Shown here: positions 18,835-27,942 of the stretch, one piece after another | Layout: every line of letters starts with the position of its first letter | Position numbering within the stretch: the first letter of the stretch is position 1 | Assembly: GCA_951812345.1 (NCBI GenBank) | Contig: OX638295.1 | Coordinates: forward strand, 301,001-365,000 | DNA from: Rhodothermales bacterium | GTDB taxonomy: Bacteria; Bacteroidota; Rhodothermia; Rhodothermales; VXPQ01 | Length of the DNA stretch: 64,000 nt | Reading direction: 5' to 3' | Made by a program: the position numbers and the translations under genes | The notes under the pieces: model-generated | Databases searched by the model: none | What the model was told of the DNA's origin: nothing | The model's input: the letters and a program-made list of their open reading frames with translations, nothing else

Positions 18835-20079
18835 ATGAGCAAATCCTTCAAGTTCAACGGCTCGTTGACCGACAATCCTAAATTGTGCGTGGTCGGCGTT
18901 GGCGGCGGCGGCGGCAATGCCGTCAATGACATGATCACCCGCGGCATCCGGGGGGTCGAATTCATTGCGATCAATACGGATGCGCAGGCGCTTCGGAAGA
19001 ATCTTTCACCGGTGAAAATACAAGCCGGCTCGATTCTGACGAAAGGCCTTGGGGCCGGCGCCCGGCCTACCGTCGGCGCCGATGCGGTCGAAGAAAGCCG
19101 GGAAGAAATCAAACAGGCGCTCAAGGGCTTCGATATGGTTTTCATTACGGCGGGCATGGGCGGCGGCACCGGCACCGGGGGTGCTCCCGTTGTGGCTGCG
19201 ATTGCACGGAAACTCCATATCCTGACGGTAGCCATCGTTACGCAGCCATTCGACTTCGAGGGCAGTCGCCGCAGAAAGGCTGCCGATGAAGGCATCGAAC
19301 TGCTTCGCAATATTGTCGATACGCTGATCGTTGTTCCCAACGAGCGCCTGATGGAGATATCGGACGACAAGACCGGTTGGCTCGAGGCGTTCAGCATGGT
19401 GGACAATGTGCTCTACAATGCGGCGCGAGGCATATCCGACCTGATTACCGTACATGGCCTCGTCAACCTCGACTTTGCGGATGTCAAGACCACTATGGAG
19501 GTTGGTGGCCAGGCCGTCATGGGGGCAGCGGAGGCGAGCGGAGCTGCACGGGCCGAGGTGGCGGCCAAGGACGCCATTTCAAGCCCGCTGCTTGACGGTC
19601 TGTCCATAGCAGGGGCCAGCAATGTGCTTGTCAACATTACATCCAGCGAGAACATTAAATTCCAGGAGGTCAGTACGGCGGTTGACATCATTCGACAAGA
19701 GGCGGGAGCAGAGGTGGAAGTTATCTTTGGTACGGTGATTGACCAGGCAATGGGTGACAAGCTCAGCGTCACGGTCATTGCTACGGGATTCGATCTGGCG
19801 CGCGAGCCGCGCAATCAGGCCAAGTATGCCCGGACGGTGCCGCTTAGCCAACCGGGGTTTGTACCGAGTTACAAAGGCCAGGAGAATCTACATGCGCTGG
19901 ATCAGCCTGCCTTCGAGCGGCGCCATATTGTCCGACAGAGCGAGGAGCCGGAAAAACCCAATCAGGTAAAGAGGGTGGAGGAAGAGGAGGCAATTCGGCC
20001 GAAGATCAACAGGCTTCATGCGGGTGACCGGAAAGAAGACACCGATACGCCGGCATTTTTGCGAAAAATGATGGACTGA
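18835..20079 (+). CDS. ftsZ: Cell division protein FtsZ
   Basis: This is the tubulin-like GTPase that forms the division ring. The start at 18835 is preferred because GGAG lies six bases upstream and the protein then begins MSKSFKF; in-frame ATGs at 18814 and 18823 are alternatives. The signature GGGTGTGG is at residues 109-116, with the T7 loop region NLDFADVKTTM and a variable linker after residue 320. The C-terminal end TPAFLRKMMD matches the conserved peptide that binds FtsA and other partners. It closes the dcw cluster. Confidence 0.97.
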   Translation: MSKSFKFNGSLTDNPKLCVVGVGGGGGNAVNDMITRGIRGVEFIAINTDAQALRKNLSPVKIQAGSILTKGLGAGARPTVGADAVEESREEIKQALKGFDMVFITAGMGGGTGTGGAPVVAAIARKLHILTVAIVTQPFDFEGSRRRKAADEGIELLRNIVDTLIVVPNERLMEISDDKTGWLEAFSMVDNVLYNAARGISDLITVHGLVNLDFADVKTTMEVGGQAVMGAAEASGAARAEVAAKDAISSPLLDGLSIAGASNVLVNITSSENIKFQEVSTAVDIIRQEAGAEVEVIFGTVIDQAMGDKLSVTVIATGFDLAREPRNQAKYARTVPLSQPGFVPSYKGQENLHALDQPAFERRHIVRQSEEPEKPNQVKRVEEEEAIRPKINRLHAGDRKEDTDTPAFLRKMMD

Positions 20080-20107
20080 AACGGGGTACGAGGCCCCTGC
20101 GCCTGTC

Positions 20108-21739
20108 TTGCCGATAGCCTTTCTCCGTCCAGCGTATATAGCGACGTTCTGGGTTCTCGCGGTTCTCCTTCCGTGTCCCGTCGCTGGACAGCAGGCGCCT
20201 CTGAAGGGCATGGTATGGACGCCTCCCGACGACCGCGCACAAGCCGTGCAGGATATGTACGCCATGGCGAGAGCCGGCGTTGAAGCGGTACGCACAGATT
20301 TTTTCCAGAACGATAACGTGCTGGATGCCGCCGATACGCTTGGACTGCATATCTATCTTGATCTCCCCCTTTCTTACCTGTCGGTTTCCGGACTGGCTGA
20401 TACACTTGTTCATGCGCAGGCGTCCCTTGACGCTGCGCTGGATATAGCACGCCGGCATTCTTCGATCCGGGCGATAGGGCTCGCCGGGCATAGCGATACA
20501 TCCGATCCGGCGGCATGCGCCTGGTTCGAACAGTTATCGAGCCGTTCGCACGAGGCGGCGCCGGATATATCGACATACTACGTAACCCGGTTTTCACAGG
20601 ACGACGCCTGTATGGATGCCGTGGACTTTGTCCTGGTGGATGTATTGGACAGGTCCGATCCGTCGGCCTGGATCGACAAGACAGATGCGCTTTCGGTTGG
20701 CGTGGGTGCTTTGGGCACCGGCGTCAGGTATGATGGACCCCGTGGATTGCTCGCGCCGTTTTCTCCAGAGCGTCAGGGCCGCTATTTTGAGGACACGCTG
20801 CCTGAACTTTTCGACCGTTCAGTACGGGCTGTGTTTGTTTATCGTTGGCGTGACATGCCATCTTCCGGTATGGCCTCTGGCCATGTCTACGGGTTGCATA
20901 CACCGGATGGACGTAAGCGAGCGGCTTTCGAAGTGATTTCGGGAGTTTTTTCGGGCCGCAGAACGGTTTTTGCGTTCGATGAGGGTACTCCGCCGCCCGA
21001 ACCCTTCCCCTGGGTCATTCTTTTCGGCTGGATGATGATCCTTGCGTTCGGGACAGGGTATGCGCTTTCTCCCCGGTTTCGTCACATGTTACCCCGGTAT
21101 TTTCGAGCGCATGCCTTTTTTGTCGAGGCGGTGTATACAAAACGGGAGACCCTTCCCGGAATCAATCTCGCGGCCTTCTCCATGCTGGTTGTGGCGAGCG
21201 GATTAACGGGCTTTATGATTCTCTACAACCTGACCGGAACGGATGCCTTCCTGGTGGCAATGCATCACCTCCCCCCCTTAGTACAGTCTTTAGTGGGGCA
21301 GATGATCGATAACCCTGTCTTTTGTTTTGTGCTTGCAGGGGGCGCCTATGCGCTTGCTCTGGGAATATGGGCCATCACATGGTCGCTCCTTTTGCGTCTC
21401 GGGTCCCGGGCAATACGGATCGGGCAGGTTTTCATGCTCATCGTATGGGCGCACTGGCCGCATGTACTTGTCATGGCAGGGGTTATGGTTGTTTCTTCAT
21501 TTCCAGCGCCGAGCGGTCAGGTAGCCTCCATGCTGGCCATCGCCTGGATATGTTTCGGCCTGTTCTCCTTCATCCAGATACTGATCGATATATGGTTGAT
21601 AGCGCGCGCACCGGTCTGGCTACTCATTTTGGGCGCGTTGCTCTATCCTTCTGCGTGGGTGTCTTTCTTCCTGTTCAATACGTTGCTCAGGTATCCGTCC
21701 GAGGTTGCTTTTGTATGGCACACTGCGCTGAGACAATAG
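20108..21739 (+). CDS. Unrecognised exported protein: TIM-barrel-like domain plus six membrane segments
   Basis: I do not recognise this 543-aa protein. The start is a TTG at 20108, giving a signal peptide (FWVLAVLLPCPVAGQQ). Residues 30-285 look like a glycoside-hydrolase-type alpha/beta barrel: a GVEAVRTDFFQNDNVLDAADTLG stretch resembles the GH2-type barrel strand where relatives read AVRTSHYP then LLDLADELG, and FVLVDVL, VFVYRW and GVISG-like strands follow. No catalytic Glu pair is obvious. From about residue 300 there are six hydrophobic helices with a Yip1-like look. The barrel would sit in the periplasm. It follows ftsZ by 28 bases and may be co-transcribed. Function is not assigned. 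Confidence 0.7.
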   Translation: MPIAFLRPAYIATFWVLAVLLPCPVAGQQAPLKGMVWTPPDDRAQAVQDMYAMARAGVEAVRTDFFQNDNVLDAADTLGLHIYLDLPLSYLSVSGLADTLVHAQASLDAALDIARRHSSIRAIGLAGHSDTSDPAACAWFEQLSSRSHEAAPDISTYYVTRFSQDDACMDAVDFVLVDVLDRSDPSAWIDKTDALSVGVGALGTGVRYDGPRGLLAPFSPERQGRYFEDTLPELFDRSVRAVFVYRWRDMPSSGMASGHVYGLHTPDGRKRAAFEVISGVFSGRRTVFAFDEGTPPPEPFPWVILFGWMMILAFGTGYALSPRFRHMLPRYFRAHAFFVEAVYTKRETLPGINLAAFSMLVVASGLTGFMILYNLTGTDAFLVAMHHLPPLVQSLVGQMIDNPVFCFVLAGGAYALALGIWAITWSLLLRLGSRAIRIGQVFMLIVWAHWPHVLVMAGVMVVSSFPAPSGQVASMLAIAWICFGLFSFIQILIDIWLIARAPVWLLILGALLYPSAWVSFFLFNTLLRYPSEVAFVWHTALRQ

Positions 21740-21740
21740 T

Positions 21741-21825
21741 AAAAGGATACTCTGACCCAAACCGCTTCGCTCAGCGCACCCCTCTCAGCCTCTGAGATTT
21801 GCGGACGCAATCAGAGTATCCTTTT
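21741..21825. repeat. Element with 15-bp perfect terminal inverted repeats
   Basis: AAAAGGATACTCTGA (21741-21755) is the exact reverse complement of TCAGAGTATCCTTTT (21811-21825), with 55 bases between. It sits between convergent genes, so it could act as a bidirectional terminator. The right 52 bases (21774-21825) recur, 45 of 52 identical, at 39715-39766, where no genes converge, so it is also a dispersed repeat. The stop codon of the neighbouring glycosyltransferase gene lies inside the right arm. Confidence 0.8.
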
Positions 21826-22800
21826 CTGCGTTGCGGTCGCTGCGCGTTCGTTGTGCTGGAGGGGCGTTGTCCACATCCGCTCGGAAAACTCCTGAAAGGG
21901 TTTCTTGTAATGAAGCCAGCTGAAATGGAGTGAGACCGGCGTAAACTCCTGATAATCGCCTCGTCCCGGCAAGCTGGACACAATATCTATCAGGAAGGTG
22001 CGCAGCGTCCGGTTCCGGATTCCTCGCAATGCATAGACCGAACTATCGGTGTAGTACCGGTAGGCGACCTCACGGAAGTCCGGATCGTATGTCGTCCATC
22101 CCTCGATGAAGTCCAGTTGGGGGCTCAGCCGTCCCTGAAGCCAGGGAAAAACCTCAAGGTTGTGATGACTCATCGCCATTGCAAGGCTCCATTCACAGGT
22201 TTCCTCGCTGCGTCCCTCGTCCAGACGACTTTGGAAATGGGTTTGCGCTCTCTTTGCAAGTAGCGAAGCAGCGGTCTCACACACGCTTTGGGCCGTATCT
22301 CGATGTGCACAGTAGATCATACCGGCCTGCACGCGGGGCAGGCGGGTGATTCCGAACCGTCTCATGGTGCGTTGCCGGCGGTTAAAGATCACATCGATCA
22401 CGATTCGCCAATCCTTGGGGCCCCCGAAGAAAAAATCGGCGCGCTCGGTGCCTGTTGCGGTGAAGGGATATGCCTGCAGTTGTTTCCAGAGCGTATCGGG
22501 GCTGCGGCACCAGATGATATCCGCATCCACGAACAGGGTGCGCTCGTACGGCATGAACCGGTGCAAGTGGTGTTTGAAGCCCGTAATGGAAGCGTGCTCG
22601 TCCGGCAGGACATGGATTTCCTCGAAGAGGTCTTCCTTGCCGTGCTTGCGCAGGTGTTCCCGGTGCGTATCGGGGCAAAAGAGGGCAACGGGTCGATGGG
22701 CATCGTGACGCCTGAGCGTCATGATGGAAGCCGCCGCATGGTGTACGAACCGTTCCGGTCCATAGGTGTGCAGCACGTAGCCTTCTTTCGGAGTATGCAT
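21811..22800 (-). CDS. Putative glycosyltransferase (nucleotide-sugar fold, DxD motif)
   Basis: This is a 329-aa protein with no signal peptide. Residues 1-100 have the alternating strand/helix pattern of a GT-A fold, ending in TLFVDADIIWC with a DxD motif at 92-94, as in GT8-like enzymes that use a metal to bind nucleotide sugars. The middle part (VQAGMIYCAH) and the C-terminal SLHFSWLHYKKP also resemble such transferases. The acceptor is unknown. It is the last gene of a minus-strand run behind an mlaC-like gene (54-base gap). Its TGA lies in the inverted repeat element. Confidence 0.65.
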   Translation of the reverse strand: MHTPKEGYVLHTYGPERFVHHAAASIMTLRRHDAHRPVALFCPDTHREHLRKHGKEDLFEEIHVLPDEHASITGFKHHLHRFMPYERTLFVDADIIWCRSPDTLWKQLQAYPFTATGTERADFFFGGPKDWRIVIDVIFNRRQRTMRRFGITRLPRVQAGMIYCAHRDTAQSVCETAASLLAKRAQTHFQSRLDEGRSEETCEWSLAMAMSHHNLEVFPWLQGRLSPQLDFIEGWTTYDPDFREVAYRYYTDSSVYALRGIRNRTLRTFLIDIVSSLPGRGDYQEFTPVSLHFSWLHYKKPFQEFSERMWTTPLQHNERAATATQKRIL

Positions 22801-22854
22801 GGCTTGTTCTCGTCTACGCCGTCCATTCCCCGACGTGCGTCCGGCGGTCCAGAC

Positions 22855-23445
22855 TTACGAACGCATCCCGTCCAGTTTTTTTCGAAGACTTTCCATCAGG
22901 GAATCGAAACCGCGCTTGCGGACGACCGACTGAAAGGACCGTGCATATCCTTCCGAGGTGCTCACGTCATCCAGGATAATGTCCCGGACTTGCCACTGCT
23001 GGCCCGTTCGTCCAAGCACATATTCCACTTTCGTCGGAATGTCCTTGTAGACCGTGGTAGTGGTTACGTATGCCATGGTGTCGTTGGCGGTAATATCTCC
23101 ATAGGTAACCACCGACCGGTACACGTCAAGATCAGAGAGCGACTGATTCCGGACGATCCGGCTGAACACATCCACGAATTCTTCCCGTTGATCTGGCGCC
23201 GGGTCAGTCCAGAAAGGTCCGAGCGCTGCACGCCCCATCGCGGCGAAATCAATGCCGTCGTTGATAACGCTTTTGAGTTGTTCGCGTTGTTCGTCGGTGA
23301 AGGTCTCCCGGTCGCCCAGTACGTTCTTGATCTCACGATCCCGCTGTTCGAGGAAGCGACGCACTTCAGCGGATCGATCCTGGGCCTGGACCGGGTTCTG
23401 CAGGAGACCGAAGAGGATGAAGAGAAGAAAAGTGCTGCGTGCCAT
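22855..23445 (-). CDS. MlaC/Ttg2D-family periplasmic phospholipid-binding protein
   Basis: This is a predicted periplasmic protein of 196 aa. The ATG at 23445 gives a clean signal peptide (MARSTFLLFILFGLLQNPVQA); an upstream ATG at 23490 would add 15 charged residues. The mature part has the helix-rich MlaC pattern, with the FAAMGRAALGPFW stretch and a mixed beta sheet (VTTTTVYKDIPTKVEYVL, WQVRDIILDDVS) typical of the tol_Tol_Ttg2 family. MlaC ferries lipids between outer and inner membrane transport complexes. No mlaE/F/D genes are in the window. It is transcribed after a tolC-like gene. Confidence 0.82.
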   Translation of the reverse strand: MARSTFLLFILFGLLQNPVQAQDRSAEVRRFLEQRDREIKNVLGDRETFTDEQREQLKSVINDGIDFAAMGRAALGPFWTDPAPDQREEFVDVFSRIVRNQSLSDLDVYRSVVTYGDITANDTMAYVTTTTVYKDIPTKVEYVLGRTGQQWQVRDIILDDVSTSEGYARSFQSVVRKRGFDSLMESLRKKLDGMRS

Positions 23446-23544
23446 GGTACCGGTTTTTCGGCGTTTGCGGAAGCAAAGAGGCGCATTCATACAATGAGGT
23501 ATGTATCCTTGGGCAACAATCAGGCCGGAATATCACCTGCTAAT

Positions 23545-24966
23545 TTATTCCGGGGGCGTGCCGCTCAGCGCCGGTGGGCCGGGGCCGGCCCAACCCGTTT
23601 CCGCCCATAACCGCAATACGGCGACGTTGAATGCTCGCACACGTTCATAATACATTGCTCTCAACTCAAGGTTTGCCCGCACGGCATCCACAAGATTTTC
23701 GGTATCGCCCAGATCGAGATCGAAATTGATTTGTTCGGTGCGCAGCCATTCCCCGCTGATGGTCAGGGCTTCGCCTTGCGCTTCCATGGCGGCGCGCGCC
23801 GTGATGACGTTGCGCCAGGCTGCTTCTACCTCGAACAGGATCGATTGCCTTACCGCCGCCAGTTGATGATGGACCTCGTTGCGCTCCGCTTTCGCCTGGG
23901 CCACTTTGGCGCGCGTTTGCATCATATTGAGCGGGAGGCGAAAGCCTATTCCCGCGCGTAGACTGCGTCCCAGATACGGATCGTTGACATAGGGATTCGG
24001 TTGGCGGAATCGCCCTGACGTCAGGGTAATTCTCGATTCGACGCCGAAGAAAAGTTGCGGGAAATAATCTGCGCGCGCCACCCTGATTTGCGCTTCCCTT
24101 GCTGCCAGTCCCGCCGTGGCCTGGCCGATTTCGGGGCGATGTTCCAGAGCAATGCGCAGGTAGGCGTCCAGGGAGTCGAGCAGGAAAGGCATGGGTTCCA
24201 GCACGATTTCTTCCGGTTCGGGCATCGTGGCGCCGGGCAACATCAACTGCCGCGCAAGGGCGCTTTGCGCGGTGCGCAACCCCTGTTCGACTTCAACCAC
24301 CCGTCGCAGAAATTCCTGCTCCGTAATGCGGACCTTGAAAAGGTCGGCGTCGTCCACATCCTCCGCGCCTTCCTGGAGGAGACGGTCAATCTCACTCTTG
24401 GCCTGCTCCACGATATCCCCTGCCTGTTCGGTTAGTATCACGAGCTGTTTCGCCAGCAACAGGTTATAGTACAGCGTACCGGTGCGGAGCGCGATTTCGA
24501 TCTTTTTTTGGCCTACGGATGCTTCCTCGACACGTACCCCCTGTCGGGCCGCCTCGATGGTTCCCTGCAGAGCGCCCCATGTGTACAGGGGTTGCACCAG
24601 GCTGGTCTCGAACCGGTTCAGCGGGCGCAGGGATTCCCAGTCGTTCCGAACCCCGGGATGGAGATACAGATTGTCCTGGTCGGCGCCGGTCGGGATGTCG
24701 CGAATTCCAGGCGCGGCAGCATGGGCTGTCCGGAGTGAAAACTCGGTGGCGAATCGGGATGCGCGTGCGAGTCGCTCCCGGGCCTGCGCGAAATCCAGAT
24801 TCGAGGCAACGGCATTCACCTCCGGGCTCACTTCGAGGGCATGCCGGACCGCCGTTTCGAGGCGTACGCGGATCGTATCCGGCGCCTGGGCAGAGGCGGC
24901 CCAGGGGATGAGGGTAACGCAGAGGTACAGAAAGGCGCTCGTCAGGCGCGGGACGTGCCGTTGCAT
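23545..24966 (-). CDS. TolC-family outer membrane efflux protein
   Basis: This is a 473-aa outer membrane factor with an N-terminal signal peptide (LTSAFLYLCVTLIPWAASAQA). The body is two long, related alpha-helical hairpin regions (for example NAVASNLDFAQARERLARAS and QATAGLAAREAQIRVARADYFPQL), interrupted by short beta-rich stretches. That is the duplicated OEP pattern of TolC proteins. It would form the exit duct of a tripartite efflux or type I secretion machine. No inner-membrane pump or adaptor gene adjoins it; instead it lies between a HAD phosphatase and an mlaC-like gene. Confidence 0.87.
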   Translation of the reverse strand: MQRHVPRLTSAFLYLCVTLIPWAASAQAPDTIRVRLETAVRHALEVSPEVNAVASNLDFAQARERLARASRFATEFSLRTAHAAAPGIRDIPTGADQDNLYLHPGVRNDWESLRPLNRFETSLVQPLYTWGALQGTIEAARQGVRVEEASVGQKKIEIALRTGTLYYNLLLAKQLVILTEQAGDIVEQAKSEIDRLLQEGAEDVDDADLFKVRITEQEFLRRVVEVEQGLRTAQSALARQLMLPGATMPEPEEIVLEPMPFLLDSLDAYLRIALEHRPEIGQATAGLAAREAQIRVARADYFPQLFFGVESRITLTSGRFRQPNPYVNDPYLGRSLRAGIGFRLPLNMMQTRAKVAQAKAERNEVHHQLAAVRQSILFEVEAAWRNVITARAAMEAQGEALTISGEWLRTEQINFDLDLGDTENLVDAVRANLELRAMYYERVRAFNVAVLRLWAETGWAGPGPPALSGTPPE

Positions 24967-24977
24967 GGCGCTGTACG

Positions 24978-25697
24978 CTATTGGTCAACGAGATCCGGCA
25001 ATGCTTCCATGTCGTCAATGACGACATCTGCTCCTCGCTCATGCAACAACGATGCCATTTCTTCCTTGTTTTCGATGTAGGGAGGGATGAAACCTATGGC
25101 CCGCACCCCGGCTTTCCGCGCGCAGGTCATGTCGTCCACGGAATCGCCGACATACACGGCCATTTCAGGGTGAACGGCGCGTCCCGCCGCGTGGAGCATG
25201 GCCAGCGCGCGCTGGAGAGGAAACGGATCCGGCTTGAAACGTTTCTCCTGTTTTTCCTTGGCGACAATCAGGGGGAAATACTTTTTCCAGTCGAAACGGT
25301 TTACGGTCCACTTCGCCTCAGCTTCCGGACGCCCCGTGACGACGCCCATAGCGCGCCCGTTGGCGTGGAGCCGATTCAGCGTAGCCGTTTGTATGAGAGC
25401 GGGTTCTTCCGCAATGAAGCCGTTCCATTCATCTCCCCGATATCGCTTTTGAAAAGCGTCCACCACACGGCTTAGCGGCACGTTCATTCCCGTGTCGGTG
25501 ATGATGGCGTGCGTCAGTTTCCAGTCGTCGTTGAAGCCGCCGATGTTTTTGTAGCGCTGGATTGTGCTGGAGGGAAGCCGCCGGCCAGTGAATTGCTCTA
25601 CCGTTTCTTCTATGGCGCGCCGATAGGAACGGGACACGTCCACGAGCACGCCGTCCATGTCGAAGAAAAGCGCCTTGACCTCGGTCTTACCCGGCAT
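24978..25697 (-). CDS. HAD-superfamily IA phosphatase (TIGR01548-like)
   Basis: This is a 239-aa cytoplasmic HAD hydrolase. Motif I FFDMDGVL supplies the nucleophile Asp13 and the acid Asp15. Motif II is GVVTGRPE, and motif IV is GDSVDDM. The cap region contains [10 protein letters not shown], which resembles the NxDWxLT signature of the IA-hypothetical-1 subgroup (TIGR01548). The substrate is unknown. It starts five bases after the rho stop and ends 11 bases before the tolC-like gene, so it is very likely in the rho transcript. Confidence 0.82.
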   Translation of the reverse strand: MPGKTEVKALFFDMDGVLVDVSRSYRRAIEETVEQFTGRRLPSSTIQRYKNIGGFNDDWKLTHAIITDTGMNVPLSRVVDAFQKRYRGDEWNGFIAEEPALIQTATLNRLHANGRAMGVVTGRPEAEAKWTVNRFDWKKYFPLIVAKEKQEKRFKPDPFPLQRALAMLHAAGRAVHPEMAVYVGDSVDDMTCARKAGVRAIGFIPPYIENKEEMASLLHERGADVVIDDMEALPDLVDQ

Positions 25698-25702
25698 ATG
25701 CG

Positions 25703-27643
25703 CTATGAATTCATGGTGACGAGGAACTCGTCGTTGTTTTTTGTGCCGCGCATTTTGTCGAGCAGGAACGTCATGGCGTCGATCGGCGACATGTCGGCAA
25801 GAAGCTTCCGAAGGATCCAGATGCGCCCAAGCCTGGCGTCGGGCATGAGCAATTCTTCCCGGCGCGTACCCGACATGATCACATTGATGGCGGGGAATAT
25901 CCGGCGATCGGCGAGATTGCGATCCAGCACGATTTCCGAATTGCCCGTTCCCTTGAATTCCTCGAAGATAACTTCATCCATCCGGCTTCCCGTATCGATG
26001 AGGGCCGTACCGATGATTGTCAGCGATCCTCCTTCTTCCACATTCCGGGCTGCCCCGAAAAAGCGTTTGGGATTTCGCAATGCGCCCGCTTCCATGCCGC
26101 CGGAGAGGGTTTTGCCCGTGTTCGGGGTCACCGTATTGTTTGCTCGCGCCAGACGCGTGATCGAGTCGAGAAGAATAACCACGTCCTGTCCTGCCTCGAC
26201 AAGCCGTTTGGCTTTCTCCAGCACGATATCCGCAACCTGGACATGCTGCTCGGCTTTCTGGTCGAAGGTCGAAGAGATCACCTCGCCGCGAACGTTCCGC
26301 TCCATATCCGTGACCTCTTCGGGCCGTTCGTCCACAAGGAGCACGATCAGATACACTTCCGGATGGTTCGTAGTGATCGCATTGGCGATCTTTTGCAACA
26401 GCACGGTTTTACCCGTTTTCGGCTGGGCTACGATCAGGGCTCTCTGTCCCTTTCCGACAGGCGTAAAGAGGTCGAGGATACGGGTGTTGTAATCGCTCGG
26501 GCTCGTTTCGAGCCGGAGATGCTCCGTCGGGTAAAGCGCCGTGAGGTAATCGAAACCGTGCCGTTCTTCGATTTCTCCGGGTTTGCGCCCGTTGATCGTA
26601 TTCACCTGGATGAGCGCAAAGAAACGTTCTCCCTCTTTCGGGGGGCGTACTTCTCCGTCGACTGTATCGCCCAACTGCAAGCTGAAACGCTTGATCTGCG
26701 AGGGGGAAACGTAGATGTCGTCGGGGCTGGGCAGGTAATTGTATTCCGCCGAACGCAGGAAACCATACCCGTCGGGGAGCACTTCCAGCACCCCGATTTT
26801 TCGGATCATGCCTTCCAGTTCGGTTCTCCTCGGGTCGTGTGCGGCCATGTACTCCGGCCGTCCCTCGTAGACATTTCTGCGCCGGGCTTCGTTTTCGTTG
26901 CCGCCCTGCCGATGATCCCGACCGCGCCGGTTGTTCTTGCGCTGGTCCTGATGACGCCGCTTGTTGCGCCGCTCGTCTTTTCCGTGATCGCGATGGTCCG
27001 GGCGCTCCCGTTCGTCTCCGCCGGCCTCGCGGAGAGGCGGTCTTGCGCGGTCGTTGCCCGGCGCGTTTCTTTGATGCGATCGACCCCCGTCATGGGATCG
27101 GGACGGACCATGTCCGCCGGAATTACGAGGCGTTTCGCCCCGGCGCGTGTCGTCGGACGCCCGGGCGGGGCGTTTGCGTTCCGGCGCAGGTGTTTGTTCT
27201 CGCCGGGGGTTGCGTTCCGGGTTCTTTTCTTTCCTGGGCGGGCGTTTTTCATCGCCTGGACGCACGCGGTCGGCCGGTGGGCGTGCGCGGTCCGCGCGGT
27301 CATTGCCCGGACGAGTGCGTGGAGCCGGATCGGGTAGAGCCGGCTTGGGAGAGGTCTGCGCACGGTTTTCCCCGGAAGGGGTATGATTATCCGCCGAATG
27401 CGCGCGACGGTCTTCCGGGCGGGCGCGGTCTTCGGATGGCTGGCTGCGATCCTGATTCGGACGGGTCGGGCGGGTTCGCAAGGCGCCGTTGCCTGCAACG
27501 ACCTCTGCATTCGCCTCGATGATGCGATAGATTAAATCTTCTTTGCGGCTCTGGGAATAACCGCTCAGGCCGAGGCCTCGAGCGATTTCCTTGAGTTCCG
27601 GCAGTTTCTTTTTTTGTAATTCGTGGATGTTCATTGTCGCCAA
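25703..27643 (-). CDS. rho: Transcription termination factor Rho with long disordered insertion
   Basis: This is an RNA-dependent hexameric helicase/ATPase that ends transcription. The N-terminal Rho_N helices (residues 5-45) are followed by about 210 residues (50-260) built almost only from Arg, Asp, Asn, Pro, Gly, Glu, Lys, Ser and Ala, with no Phe, Tyr, Trp, Ile, Met or Cys between 51 and 257. Then comes the cold-shock RNA-binding domain ([14 protein letters not shown]) and the ATPase with Walker A AQPKTGKT (406-413), Walker [13 protein letters not shown] and GGMEAGAL. At 646 aa it is far longer than the 419-aa E. coli protein. Such insertions are common in Bacteroidota and Actinobacteria. 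It heads a five-gene minus-strand run. Confidence 0.96.
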   Translation of the reverse strand: MATMNIHELQKKKLPELKEIARGLGLSGYSQSRKEDLIYRIIEANAEVVAGNGALRTRPTRPNQDRSQPSEDRARPEDRRAHSADNHTPSGENRAQTSPKPALPDPAPRTRPGNDRADRARPPADRVRPGDEKRPPRKEKNPERNPRREQTPAPERKRPARASDDTRRGETPRNSGGHGPSRSHDGGRSHQRNAPGNDRARPPLREAGGDERERPDHRDHGKDERRNKRRHQDQRKNNRRGRDHRQGGNENEARRRNVYEGRPEYMAAHDPRRTELEGMIRKIGVLEVLPDGYGFLRSAEYNYLPSPDDIYVSPSQIKRFSLQLGDTVDGEVRPPKEGERFFALIQVNTINGRKPGEIEERHGFDYLTALYPTEHLRLETSPSDYNTRILDLFTPVGKGQRALIVAQPKTGKTVLLQKIANAITTNHPEVYLIVLLVDERPEEVTDMERNVRGEVISSTFDQKAEQHVQVADIVLEKAKRLVEAGQDVVILLDSITRLARANNTVTPNTGKTLSGGMEAGALRNPKRFFGAARNVEEGGSLTIIGTALIDTGSRMDEVIFEEFKGTGNSEIVLDRNLADRRIFPAINVIMSGTRREELLMPDARLGRIWILRKLLADMSPIDAMTFLLDKMRGTKNNDEFLVTMNS

Positions 27644-27942
27644 ACAAGAGGTTGAGAACGGATCCCGTTGATCCGTACGAAGGGTGAATGCCGGCCTGAA
27701 CGATCGGAAAAACGCTCCGCGTTATTCCGCCGGCTTCACAATAGACGCTATAGCGTCCGAGGGGGGTACAAAAATAAACTCGGTGGGATGGATGATCTGC
27801 CGTGGTCCAGACAGGAAAGATGAGTCGCTGGGACCAGGGAATTTCGATAGCGAGCGTACAGTAATGACTTGCTCTTCGGGTAACAAGATAGGTTTTCCCG
27901 GCGGGAAGTCAAATTATCATTCCAAAAAATTATGCGGCAGGG
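27644..27942. other. Intergenic region upstream of rho, with a 14-bp palindrome
   Basis: These 299 bases separate the rho start from the 3' end of folC. They should contain the rho promoter. The only feature seen is GACGCTATAGCGTC at 27744-27757, a perfect 14-base palindrome about 100 bases upstream of rho. The open frames crossing it are without protein-like character. Confidence 0.5.
27744..27757. promoter_or_regulatory. Perfect palindrome GACGCTATAGCGTC upstream of rho
   Basis: This 14-base perfect dyad is about 100 bases upstream of the rho start. It has the size and symmetry of an operator for a dimeric regulator, but no cognate protein can be named. Rho is usually autoregulated by attenuation rather than by an operator. 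Confidence 0.3.
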
